Positions 29,575 to 38,306 of a stretch of 45,822 nucleotides of DNA are shown in pieces. A model generated the notes under the pieces. That model saw only the letters and a program-made list of their open reading frames with translations, searched no databases and had not been told where the DNA came from. Every line of letters starts with the position of its first letter. Positions within the stretch are counted from its first letter, which is position 1. Both the position numbers and the translations under genes were made by a program. The stretch lies in NCBI RefSeq assembly GCF_002802905.1, contig NZ_PEBK01000014.1, positions 1 through 45,822 on the forward strand, written 5' to 3'. This stretch comes from Bifidobacterium simiarum (GTDB taxonomy: Bacteria; Actinomycetota; Actinomycetes; Actinomycetales; Bifidobacteriaceae).

Positions 29575-32500
29575 GTGAGCAACAAGTTCCCCAAGGCCGC
29601 AGCCGACTCCAGCATGGAGCATGTGGCACCGAACCCGAGTTTCCCCGATCTTGAGGTGAAGACCCTCGACTATTGGGACAAGGACGACACCTTCCAGAAG
29701 TCCGTCGAACGCAATCCTTCCGGCGATCACAGCCAGAACGAGTTCGTGTTCTTCGACGGCCCGCCCTTCGCCAACGGTCTGCCGCACTACGGCCACCTGC
29801 TGACCGGCTACGCCAAGGACGTGATCCCGCGCTACCAGACCATGAAGGGCCGCAAGGTCAACCGCGTGTTCGGCTGGGACACCCACGGCCTGCCCGCCGA
29901 GCTCGAAGCGCAGAAGGAGCTCGGCATCGACTCGGTCGACCAGATCGAGAAGATGGGCATCGACAAGTTCAACGACGCCTGCCGCGCCTCCGTGCTCAAG
30001 TACACGAACGAGTGGCAGGACTACGTGCACCGTCAGGCCCGCTGGGTGGATTTCGAGCACGGCTACAAGACCCTGAACATCCCGTACATGGAGTCGGTGA
30101 TGTGGGCCTTCAAGCAGCTGTACGACAAGGGCCTGGCCTACCAGGGCTACCGCGTGCTGCCGTACTGCCCGAAGGACCGCACCCCGCTGTCCGCCCACGA
30201 GCTGCGCATGGACGCCGACGTGTACCAGGACCGTCAGGACACCACCGTCTCCGTGGCCGTGAAGCTTCGCGACGAGGAGGACGCCTACGCCGTGTTCTGG
30301 ACGACCACGCCGTGGACCGTCCCCACCAACTTCGCCATCGTCGTCGGCGCCGACATCGACTACGTCGAGGTCAGGCCCACCGAAGGCAAGTACGCCGGCA
30401 AGAAGTTCTACTTCGGCAAGCCGCTGCTCGCCAAGTACGAGAAGGAACTCGGCGAGAACTACGAGATCGTGCGCGAGCTCAAGGGCTCCGAGATGGAAGG
30501 CTGGCGCTACTGGCCGGTGTTCCCGTACTTCGCGGGCGACGAGGCCGAGTCCGAGGGCCACGTTCCCGGACCGCAGGGCTACCAGATCTTCACCGCCGAC
30601 TACGTCGACACCGTCGAGGGTACCGGCCTCGTGCATCAGGCCCCCTACGGCGAGGACGATATGAACACGCTCAACGCCAAGGGCATCAAGAGCACCGACG
30701 TGCTCGACGCCGGCTGCCGCTTCACCGCGCAGTGCCCCGAATACGAGGGCATGTACGTGTTCGACGCCAACAAGCCGATCCTGCGCAACCTGCGCAACGG
30801 CGACGGCCCGCTCGCCGAGATCCCGGAGGATCGTCGCGCCATCCTGCTGCAGGAGAAGAGCTACGTGCACTCCTACCCGCACTGCTGGCGCTGCGCCACC
30901 CCGCTGATCTACAAGCCGGTGAGCTCCTGGTTCGTCTCCGTCACCAAGATCAAGCCGCGTCTGCTCGAGCTCAACCAGCAGATCAACTGGATCCCCGAGA
31001 ACGTCAAGGACGGCCAGTTCGGCAAGTGGCTCGCCAACGCCCGCGACTGGTCCATCTCCCGCAACCGCTTCTGGGGCTCCCCGATCCCGGTGTGGGTCTC
31101 CGACGATCCGAAGTACCCGCGCGTCGACGTCTACGGTTCGCTTGAGGAGCTCAAGCGCGACTTCGGCGACTACCCGCGCGACCGTGACGGCAACGTCAAC
31201 ATGCACCGTCCGTGGATCGACAACCTCACCCGTCCGAACCCGGACGACCCGACCGGCAAGTCCACGATGCACCGCATCTCCGACGTGCTCGACTGCTGGT
31301 TCGAATCCGGCTCCATGTCGTTCGCGCAGTTCCACTACCCGTTCGAGAACAAGGAGAAGTTCGAGCAGCACTTCCCGGCCGACTACATCGTCGAATACAT
31401 CGGTCAGACCCGCGGCTGGTTCTACCTGCTGCACGTCATGGCCACCGCCCTGTTCGACCGCCCGGCCTTCAAGAACGTGATCTGCCACGGCATCGTGCTC
31501 GGCTCCGACGGTCAGAAGATGTCGAAGCACCTGCGCAACTACCCGGACGTCAACGGCGTGTTCGACAAGTACGGTTCCGACGCCATGCGCTGGTTCCTCA
31601 TGTCGTCCCCGATCCTTCGCGGCGGCAACCTCATCGTCACCTCCGAAGGCATCCGCGACACCGTGCGTCAGGTCATGCTGCCGCTGTGGAGCTCCTACTA
31701 CTTCTTCACCCTGTACGCCAACGCGGCCAACAAGGGCGAGGGCTTCGACGCCCGTCTGCTCAAGGCCGACGAGGTGGCGGGCCTGCCCGAGATGGACCGC
31801 TACCTGCTGGCCCGCCTGCGCAAGCTCGTGGCCGGCGTGCAGAAGGACCTCGACGAATTCGCCATCTCCGACGCCTGCGACGAGGTGAGCGACTTCATCG
31901 ACATGCTCACCAACTGGTACATCCGCAACACGCGCGACCGCTTCTGGAACGAGGACGCCAACGCCTTCAACACGCTGTACACCGCGCTCGAGGTGCTGTG
32001 CCGCGTGATGGCCCCGCTCGCCCCGATGGAGACCGAAACCATCTGGCGCGGCCTGACCGGCGGCGAATCCGTGCATCTGGCCGACTGGCCGTTCCTCGCC
32101 GACGAGAAGACCGGCGAAGCCACCGAGCTCGGCAAGGTGCTCGTGGCCGACGACGAGCTCGTCGCCGCGATGGAGAAGGTGCGCGAGGTCGTCTCCGGCA
32201 CGCTCTCGCTGCGCAAGGCCCAGCAGATCCGCGTGCGCCAGCCGCTCGCCAAGCTCACCGTGGTCGCCGAGGACGTGGCCGCCGTCGAGCCCTACACCGA
32301 CATCCTCAAGTCGGAGCTCAACGTCAAGGACATCGAGTTCTGCACCATGGAGGACGCCGCCACGCAGGGCCTGAAGATCGTGCACGAGCTGCGTGTCAAC
32401 GCCCGCGTGGCCGGCAAGCGCCTGCGCAAGGACGTCCAGCTGGCCATCAAGGCCTCCAAGACCGGCGCCTGGCACGTCGGCGCGGACGGCGCCCCCGTGG

Positions 32501-32892
32501 TTGAGACCCCGAACGGCGAGATCGCGCTGGTCGAGGGCGAGTACGAGCTGATCAACCGTGTGGAGGAGGAGAACGCCCATGAGGCGGCCAACTCCGTCTC
32601 CGCCGCGCTGCCGACCGGCGGCTTCGTGATCCTCGACACCGAGCTCAACGACGATCTGATCGCCGAAGGCTATGCCCGCGACGTGATCCGCGCCGTGCAG
32701 GACGCCCGTAAGGAGGCCGATCTCGACATCGCCGACCGCATCAGCCTCAAGCTGACCCTGCCCGCCGCCGACGCGGCGAAGGCCGAGCAGTTCAAGGATC
32801 TGATCGCCCACGAGACCCTGGCCGAAGGCGGCGTGGAGATCACCGCCGCCGACGACGCCAAGGAGATCGGCGTCGAGGTCGCCCGTATCTGA
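29575..32892 (+). CDS. ileS: Isoleucyl-tRNA synthetase
   Basis: A 1105-aa class I synthetase that charges tRNA-Ile in the cytoplasm. The HIGH motif appears as HYGH in GLPHYGHLLTGY, the editing (CP1) domain has TTTPWTVPTNFA, and the KMSKS motif appears as KMSKH. The C-terminus has the extended form of eukaryote-like bacterial IleRS (type 2), to which natural mupirocin resistance of bifidobacteria is attributed. A GTG start at 29575 is chosen: GAGGAG 6 nt upstream and alignment of the N-terminus with the family; the frame is open further up through the T-box. TGA triplets recur after the stop. Confidence 0.97.
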   Translation: MSNKFPKAAADSSMEHVAPNPSFPDLEVKTLDYWDKDDTFQKSVERNPSGDHSQNEFVFFDGPPFANGLPHYGHLLTGYAKDVIPRYQTMKGRKVNRVFGWDTHGLPAELEAQKELGIDSVDQIEKMGIDKFNDACRASVLKYTNEWQDYVHRQARWVDFEHGYKTLNIPYMESVMWAFKQLYDKGLAYQGYRVLPYCPKDRTPLSAHELRMDADVYQDRQDTTVSVAVKLRDEEDAYAVFWTTTPWTVPTNFAIVVGADIDYVEVRPTEGKYAGKKFYFGKPLLAKYEKELGENYEIVRELKGSEMEGWRYWPVFPYFAGDEAESEGHVPGPQGYQIFTADYVDTVEGTGLVHQAPYGEDDMNTLNAKGIKSTDVLDAGCRFTAQCPEYEGMYVFDANKPILRNLRNGDGPLAEIPEDRRAILLQEKSYVHSYPHCWRCATPLIYKPVSSWFVSVTKIKPRLLELNQQINWIPENVKDGQFGKWLANARDWSISRNRFWGSPIPVWVSDDPKYPRVDVYGSLEELKRDFGDYPRDRDGNVNMHRPWIDNLTRPNPDDPTGKSTMHRISDVLDCWFESGSMSFAQFHYPFENKEKFEQHFPADYIVEYIGQTRGWFYLLHVMATALFDRPAFKNVICHGIVLGSDGQKMSKHLRNYPDVNGVFDKYGSDAMRWFLMSSPILRGGNLIVTSEGIRDTVRQVMLPLWSSYYFFTLYANAANKGEGFDARLLKADEVAGLPEMDRYLLARLRKLVAGVQKDLDEFAISDACDEVSDFIDMLTNWYIRNTRDRFWNEDANAFNTLYTALEVLCRVMAPLAPMETETIWRGLTGGESVHLADWPFLADEKTGEATELGKVLVADDELVAAMEKVREVVSGTLSLRKAQQIRVRQPLAKLTVVAEDVAAVEPYTDILKSELNVKDIEFCTMEDAATQGLKIVHELRVNARVAGKRLRKDVQLAIKASKTGAWHVGADGAPVVETPNGEIALVEGEYELINRVEEENAHEAANSVSAALPTGGFVILDTELNDDLIAEGYARDVIRAVQDARKEADLDIADRISLKLTLPAADAAKAEQFKDLIAHETLAEGGVEITAADDAKEIGVEVARI

Positions 32893-32934
32893 CCGGAACG
32901 CAATGATCCGATCGGAATGATCTGACCGATTACG

Positions 32935-32974
32935 GAGGCCGGAACCGTTGTCCATCGACGGTTCCGGCCTCTTT
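32935..32974 (+). terminator. Terminator of ileS
   Basis: A perfect 14-bp stem, GAGGCCGGAACCGT (32935-32948) and ACGGTTCCGGCCTC (32958-32971), followed by TTT. Confidence 0.93.
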
Positions 32975-33039
32975 CGTATCCCGTTTCGCATCCCGGCACA
33001 CCGATCGTCTTCCGGCCGCTAATACGCCGGGCCGCGCTT

Positions 33040-33052
33040 GTCAAGACTTGAC
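33040..33052. promoter_or_regulatory. Candidate operator upstream of uxaB
   Basis: GTCAAG-A-CTTGAC, a perfect 13-nt palindrome of the size and odd-centre form used by GntR-type regulators, 157 bp before the uxaB start. A second short palindrome, GAAGCTTC, is at 33128-33135. Confidence 0.45.
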
Positions 33053-33209
33053 CGAGCAAACGCGGCAAAGATTGGCAACATTTTCATCGTCGCGGTCGAC
33101 TCCTCCCTACTCTGGGAACCAGATACCGAAGCTTCCGGTACGAAGCGGTAAACGGCGTTTCGGTTTCGGTATGGCTGTATTCACTCCCAAACAAGGAAAG
33201 AGGAGCACC

Positions 33210-34661
33210 ATGGCACAGAACGATCTTCCGGTCCTCAACGAAGAGGTCGCACTTGAGAAGGGATTGACCACCGAGGAGGCGCGCAAGCGTCCGGTCAAGA
33301 TCATTCAGTTCGGCGAAGGCAACTTCCTGCGCGCATTCGTCGACTGGATCGTGCAGCAGATGAACAACAACGGTCTGTTCAACGGCAACGTCGCGGTCGT
33401 CCAGCCGATCGCCCAGGGCCGTGCCAAGGAGATCGAGGCGCAGGACGACCTGTACACCGTGATCCTCGAAGGCCTGAAGAACGGCGAGCAGGTGCAGAGC
33501 CGCGAGGTCATCGACTCCATCGCCAAGACACTGAGCGCCGTGGCCGACTGGGATGAGTTCCTCGCCCTGGCCGACGACCCCGACACCGAGATCATCATCT
33601 CCAACACCACCGAGGCCGGCATCGCCCTCGACGACGCCGACTCCTCCGCCGACATCGTGCCGCCGAAGAGCTACCCGGCCAAGCTCGTCCAGCTGCTCAA
33701 GCGTCGCTTCGACAAGGGCCTGCCCGGATTCCTGATCATCCCGTGCGAGCTGATCGCCGACAACGGCACCACGCTGAAGGCCGATCTGATCGAACAGGCG
33801 AAGCGCTACGGCTACGGCGAGGACTTCGTCGAGTGGATCGACTCCGCGAACAAGTTCTGCAACACGCTGGTCGACCGCATCGTCCCCGGCTACCCGCGCG
33901 ACCGCGCCGAGGAGCTGTGGAACGAACTGGGCTACGTGGACAACAACATGGTCAAGGCCGAGCCGTTCCTGCTGTGGGTCGTCTCCGGCGACACCGAGGC
34001 CATCGACAAGGCCCTGCCGGCCAAGCAGCTCGGCATTGATCTGGTGACCCCCGAATCCGTGGTGCCCTACCGCGAACGCAAGGTGTTCCTGCTCAACTGC
34101 CCGCACACCACGCTCGCCTCCGTGGCCCGTCTGGCCGGCGTCGCCACCGTCGGCGAGGCCATGAACGACGAGGACGTGCGTCCGTTCATCGAGAAGGAGA
34201 TGGCCGAGGAGATCATCCCGGTGCTGTCCCTGCCCGAGGACGAGCTCAAGGCGTTCGCCGCCGCCGTGCTGGAACGCTACGCCAACCCGTTCGTCAAGCA
34301 CGCGCTCGACTCCATCGCCCTGAACTCCGCCTCCAAGTACGTCACCCGCTGCCTGCCGGTGCTGCTGGGCAACACCAAGGAGGGCCGTCTGCCCAAGCGT
34401 CTGGTGCTCGCCTTGTCCGGCCTGCTCTACACCTACGGCGGATTCGCCGAAGGCAAGGTCGCCATCACCGACAACCCCGACACGCTCGCCAAGTTCGAGG
34501 CGGCCGCCAAGTCCGACGACTACGTGGCCACCATCCTCGCCGACGCCTCCGTGTGGGGTCAGGACCTCACCGAGGTCGAGGGACTGGTCGATGCGGTGAA
34601 GGCCAACATCGAGTCCATCAAGGCCGACGGCATCCGTCCGCTCATCAAGGCGCTCGCCTGA
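33210..34661 (+). CDS. uxaB: Tagaturonate reductase (altronate oxidoreductase)
   Basis: A 483-aa NAD-dependent enzyme of the long-chain mannitol-dehydrogenase family that interconverts D-tagaturonate and D-altronate in galacturonate catabolism. The N-terminal IIQFGEGNFLRAFVDWIVQ box binds the cofactor, and PCELIADNGTTLK and the Lys/Asn-rich HTTLASV region form the catalytic part; both fit UxaB better than UxuB. The length equals that of E. coli UxaB. The start at 33210 has AGAGGAG 5-6 nt upstream. It is followed by uxaA after 123 nt. Confidence 0.92.
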   Translation: MAQNDLPVLNEEVALEKGLTTEEARKRPVKIIQFGEGNFLRAFVDWIVQQMNNNGLFNGNVAVVQPIAQGRAKEIEAQDDLYTVILEGLKNGEQVQSREVIDSIAKTLSAVADWDEFLALADDPDTEIIISNTTEAGIALDDADSSADIVPPKSYPAKLVQLLKRRFDKGLPGFLIIPCELIADNGTTLKADLIEQAKRYGYGEDFVEWIDSANKFCNTLVDRIVPGYPRDRAEELWNELGYVDNNMVKAEPFLLWVVSGDTEAIDKALPAKQLGIDLVTPESVVPYRERKVFLLNCPHTTLASVARLAGVATVGEAMNDEDVRPFIEKEMAEEIIPVLSLPEDELKAFAAAVLERYANPFVKHALDSIALNSASKYVTRCLPVLLGNTKEGRLPKRLVLALSGLLYTYGGFAEGKVAITDNPDTLAKFEAAAKSDDYVATILADASVWGQDLTEVEGLVDAVKANIESIKADGIRPLIKALA

Positions 34662-34691
34662 GCCGACTCCATCAATCGCGTTTCATGGGCT

Positions 34692-34739
34692 TCCCGAGTG
34701 CGGTCCGTGCGGCCAGTGACCGTGCGAACCGCATCGGGA
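34692..34739 (+). other. Strong hairpin between uxaB and uxaA
   Basis: TCCCGA and TGCGGT pair with ACCGCA and TCGGGA across a 23-nt loop, with one bulge. No T-run follows, so it is more likely an mRNA processing or stabilising element than a terminator. Confidence 0.5.
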
Positions 34740-34784
34740 GGCCCCGATCCATGTTCACCGTAAGGTTTAGGAAGGGCTTTCATC

Positions 34785-36356
34785 ATGGATACGATTCATC
34801 TCGATCCGCATGACAAGGTCGCCGTCGCCGCCCGCGATCTGAAGAAGGGCGAGGCGGTCAAGGTCGAGGGACTGGCCGAACCGGTCATCGCCCTCGAGGA
34901 CGTCGGCCGCGGTCACAAGATCGCCATCGAGGACATCCCCGAAGGCGAGCAGATCATCAAGTACGGCTATTCGATCGGCCACGCCAGGTGCGACATCGCC
35001 AAGGGCTCGTGGGTGCATACGCATAACACGAAGTCGAACCTCGGCCCGGATCTGCAGTACACGTACGATCCGGTGCCGGACGTCGTCAAGCCGGGCAGCA
35101 AGCCCAGCGACCTGACGTTCCAGGGCTACCGCCGCGCCACCGGCAAGGTGGGCATCCGCAATGACCTGTACATCGTGCCGGCCGTCGGCTGCATCAACTC
35201 GCTGTGCGACAACATCGCCAAGCAGTTCGAGGCCCTGCACCCCGATCGCGGCGCCTTCGACTCCATCATCATCGCCCATCATCCGTACGGCTGCTCCCAG
35301 CTGGGCGGCGACCACGAGATGACCAAGCGCATCCTGCAGGACATCGCCATGCACCCGAACGCCGGCGGCGTGCTCGTCGTGGGTCTCGGCTGCGAGAACA
35401 ACCAGATCCCGCAGTTCAAGTCCGAGATGACCCCGCTCATGGGCTGCTGCGGCACGGACGCCGAGCCGAGCGACGCCGTCGTCAAGGATCTGCAGGACGG
35501 GCTCGTCTATGACCCGCACCGCGTGAAGTTCATGATCTGCCAGCTTGAGGACGACGAATACGAAACCGCCGGCAAGCTGCTCGAGGAGCTCAACGAGGCG
35601 GCTCTGAACGACCACCGTGAGCCCATCCCGATCAGCGAGCTGACCGTGGGCGTCAAGTGCGGCGGCTCCGACGGCCTGTCCGGCGTGACCGCCAACCCGC
35701 TCGTCGGCAAGTTCGCCGAATGGCTGGCCGCGCAGGGCGGCAAGGTCGTGCTCACCGAGGTGCCCGAAATGTTCGGCGCCGAGCAGGTGCTCATGAGCCA
35801 GGCCAAGGACGAGGAGACCTTCGAGGACATCGTCCACCTGATCAAAAACTTCAAGGACTACTTCCGCAAGTACCACCAGCCGATCGGCGAGAACCCGTCG
35901 CCGGGCAACAAGGCCGGCGGCATCACCACCCTCGAGGACAAGTCGCTCGGCTGCATCCGTAAGGGCGGCAAGTGCGAGGTCACCGACGTGATCGCCTACG
36001 GCCATCAGGCCGAGAAGCCGGGACTGACCCTGCTGCAGGCGCCCGGCAACGATCTGGTCTCCTCGTCCGCGCTGGCCAGCGCCGGCTGCAACCTCGTGCT
36101 GTTCACCACCGGCCGCGGCAACCCGTATGGTACCTACGTGCCCACGTTCAAGGTCGCCACGAACGTGCCGCTCGCCACCAAGCATTCGCGCTGGATCGAC
36201 TTCAACGCCGGCCGTCTGCTCAGCGAGCACATGGAGGACGTGCTGCCCGACTTCATCGCCAGCGTGATGGCCACCGTCAACGGTGAGCGCAGCACGCGCA
36301 ACGAGGAGTACGGTATGCACGAGATCGCCATCTTCAAGGACGGCATCACCGAGTAG
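34785..36356 (+). CDS. uxaA: Altronate dehydratase
   Basis: A 523-aa cytoplasmic enzyme converting D-altronate to 2-keto-3-deoxy-D-gluconate. The N-terminal SAF-like domain covers about residues 1-95; the rest has the paired UxaA/GarD marks GYRRATGKVGIRNDLYIVP, HHPYGCSQLGGDH, GLGCENNQIP, KCGGSDGLSG and the closing GRGNPYGT segment, with conserved Cys and His residues that bind the metal. AGGAAGG lies about 10 nt before the ATG. Together with uxaB it gives two of the steps from galacturonate; UxaC, KDG kinase and aldolase are not in the window. Confidence 0.95.
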   Translation: MDTIHLDPHDKVAVAARDLKKGEAVKVEGLAEPVIALEDVGRGHKIAIEDIPEGEQIIKYGYSIGHARCDIAKGSWVHTHNTKSNLGPDLQYTYDPVPDVVKPGSKPSDLTFQGYRRATGKVGIRNDLYIVPAVGCINSLCDNIAKQFEALHPDRGAFDSIIIAHHPYGCSQLGGDHEMTKRILQDIAMHPNAGGVLVVGLGCENNQIPQFKSEMTPLMGCCGTDAEPSDAVVKDLQDGLVYDPHRVKFMICQLEDDEYETAGKLLEELNEAALNDHREPIPISELTVGVKCGGSDGLSGVTANPLVGKFAEWLAAQGGKVVLTEVPEMFGAEQVLMSQAKDEETFEDIVHLIKNFKDYFRKYHQPIGENPSPGNKAGGITTLEDKSLGCIRKGGKCEVTDVIAYGHQAEKPGLTLLQAPGNDLVSSSALASAGCNLVLFTTGRGNPYGTYVPTFKVATNVPLATKHSRWIDFNAGRLLSEHMEDVLPDFIASVMATVNGERSTRNEEYGMHEIAIFKDGITE

Positions 36357-36385
36357 TCGCCCGGTCGACCGTCTCCCGTCTACCC

Positions 36386-36424
36386 AAGGTCCGTTTCCGC
36401 CGCGATCGCGGGGACGGGCCTTTT
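36386..36424 (+). terminator. Terminator of uxaA
   Basis: AAGGTCCGT and GACGGGCCTT form a stem with G-T pairing around an inner CGCGATCGCG, followed by TT. Confidence 0.75.
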
Positions 36425-36459
36425 CGTCGTCGAAGTTCGGCGTGTCTCGTCAATCGCCC

Positions 36460-36573
36460 CTCATCAGTCTCGCTGCGCTCGCCAGCTTCCCCCGAGGGGG
36501 AAGCCCGGAAGGCGGGCGTTTGACCCTTAGGCTTCCCCTTGAGGGGAAGCTGTCGGCAAAGCCGACTGATGAG
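36460..36573. repeat. Double copy of the GGGGAAG palindromic repeat, head to head
   Basis: CTCATCAGTC (36460-36469) and GACTGATGAG (36564-36573) are outer arms. Inside are CAGCTTCCCCC-GAG-GGGGAAGC and GGCTTCCCC-TTGA-GGGGAAGC. The complete unit can fold as one large cruciform and is the best-preserved copy in the window. Confidence 0.85.
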
Positions 36574-36701
36574 GTGACATGTTGAGGTCATGGTGAACTG
36601 TGCTTCGGCGTGTCAGACGGGGCGTCCGGTGTGTGGCGGTCGGGGAATGCGCCTGCGGTTGTCTACACTGGGAACCGTTGCTGTGACTTCAAAGGAGTGT
36701 C

Positions 36702-37715
36702 ATGAAGAAGGTCACCATTCGCGATGTTGCGAAAGCCGCGGGCGTCTCGCCATCCACCGTGTCAAGGGCGTTCTCGATGCCGGGCAGGGTCAGTCCGGAG
36801 ACCACCAAACGCATCTTCGCGGTGGCCGACGAACTCGGCTACCATGAGATCCCCATCGAATCACGGCCCAGCAGCGGGCATCGCGGGCTGATCGCCATCA
36901 TCGTGCCCGACATGGCCAATCAGTTCTTCACCGACATCGTGCGCAGCGTGCAGCAGGAGTGCGCCCGTCAGGACGTAGGCCTGCTGGTGTGCGAGTCGCG
37001 CGAATCCGCCTCCCAGGAGCGCAAGGCCTTCGATCGGGCCGTCTACTACGCGGACGGGGTGATTCTCGCCTCCAGCCGCATGCCCGATTCCATGATCCGC
37101 AAATGCGCGCAGGTCAAGCCCGTGGTGGTGACCAACCACATCATCCGCGGCGTGCCCAGCGTGGTGAGCGACATCTCCGACGGCATGCGGCAGTCGGTGC
37201 AGCATTTCAAGTCGCTCGGCTTCGACCGCGTCACCTATCTCGACGGCCCGGCCCACTCATGGTCGGCCGGCGTGTGCTGGAACGAACTGACCCGGGCCTG
37301 CGCCGACGAGGGCCTGCGCATCAAGCGCCACTGGCCCGGCTGGCCCACCTACGAGGGCGGATACGCGCTGGTGCGGGATTATCTGCGCAGTCCCACCGGC
37401 GCCGTGCTCGCCTACAACGACATGATGGCATTGGGATTCATCGCCGGCATGCGCAAGAACGGGTACGAATGCCCGGATGCGTATTCGATCATCGGCATCG
37501 ATGACGACATCGTCGGCAAACTGGCCTGGCCGGCGCTCTCCTCCATCTGCCGGTCCACGCGCATGCTGGGGGCCAAGGCCGCCCAGATGCTGCTGAGCCG
37601 ATATACGGGAGGGGCCGTGGAGGCCACGTTGCAGAGCGTGCCGACCCGACTGGTGGTGCGCGACAGCACCGGCCCCCGGTCGCAGCGGGTGCCGAAGGGA
37701 CGGGGCGTGGTATAA
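36702..37715 (+). CDS. LacI-family transcriptional regulator
   Basis: A 337-aa repressor. Helix-turn-helix at residues 3-24 (KVTIRDVAKAAGVSPSTVSRAF), a hinge region near residue 50, and a sugar-binding domain with LIAIIVPDMANQFF, DGVILASSRMP and GIDDDIVG. AAAGGAG lies 4 nt before the ATG. It follows uxaBA and the repeat and precedes a small conserved gene. It probably controls the uxa genes, the GH43/transporter pair, or both. Confidence 0.92.
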   Translation: MKKVTIRDVAKAAGVSPSTVSRAFSMPGRVSPETTKRIFAVADELGYHEIPIESRPSSGHRGLIAIIVPDMANQFFTDIVRSVQQECARQDVGLLVCESRESASQERKAFDRAVYYADGVILASSRMPDSMIRKCAQVKPVVVTNHIIRGVPSVVSDISDGMRQSVQHFKSLGFDRVTYLDGPAHSWSAGVCWNELTRACADEGLRIKRHWPGWPTYEGGYALVRDYLRSPTGAVLAYNDMMALGFIAGMRKNGYECPDAYSIIGIDDDIVGKLAWPALSSICRSTRMLGAKAAQMLLSRYTGGAVEATLQSVPTRLVVRDSTGPRSQRVPKGRGVV

Positions 37716-37805
37716 CCGTTGAGGTTACCGGCCACATCGCACCGATAGCGAGCGATAGAGCCGCATCGATAGAGCAGTACAGAGCAGATAGAGAAAGGGG
37801 ATGCC

Positions 37806-38186
37806 ATGCCGCTTCCCAAGCCGCCGGAGGATTCCGGCTACAGTCCCGTCCACGCCGATGAACTCGCCCGGGCCCACGGGGCCACCGAGGCCGATCTGGC
37901 CGAGGCCAAGGCATTCGGCGAGGAGCTGACCAAGCATCACGCGTGGGGACTGCCGTTCAACGGATACGCCAACGCCGCGGGATACGGCTACGTGCAGGAG
38001 CCCACGCTGGCCGTGGCGCAGGACGGATGGGACTCCCACGAGGCCTTCGAGCGGCTGAGCGTCGGCGCCCAGATCGCCGTGGTGTACCACAGCCTCGAAC
38101 GCGGCCACGACATCGATCGCGAGTCCGCCCGCAACTTCCTCAAGCACGAGCACGGCATCATCATCCACGGCAACCAGCCGTACTAA
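37806..38186 (+). CDS. Small conserved-looking protein, 126 aa
   Basis: Start at 37806, AAAGGGG 5 nt upstream. The soluble, acidic product has GEELTKHHAWGLPFNGYANAAGYGYVQEP, a histidine- and glycine-rich centre, then SVGAQIAVVYHSLERGHDIDRESARNFLKHEHG, with no signal or membrane part. I do not recognise the family. The 90 bp before it contain repeats of GATAGAG. It is 91 nt after the LacI gene. Confidence 0.7.
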   Translation: MPLPKPPEDSGYSPVHADELARAHGATEADLAEAKAFGEELTKHHAWGLPFNGYANAAGYGYVQEPTLAVAQDGWDSHEAFERLSVGAQIAVVYHSLERGHDIDRESARNFLKHEHGIIIHGNQPY

Positions 38187-38209
38187 AGCGCGGTCACGGT
38201 CGTCCGAAC

Positions 38210-38270
38210 GGACACGGCAAAGGGCGGGAATCCGGCAAATGGAACCGGATCCCCGCCCTTTGCCGTGTCC
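38210..38270. terminator. Very long bidirectional terminator
   Basis: GGACACGGCAAAGGGCGGG (38210-38228) pairs with CCCGCCCTTTGCCGTGTCC (38252-38270), with inner ATCCGG / CCGGAT. It lies between converging genes. Confidence 0.9.
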
Positions 38271-38306
38271 GACGGTCACCATCCGGCGATCATCGGACAC
38301 CCGGAC

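Noticed and set aside
29368-32991. A 1207-aa minus-strand ORF opposite ileS
   Set aside because: Composition is Val/Gly/Ala/His-rich with no domain; it mirrors a strongly conserved synthetase gene.
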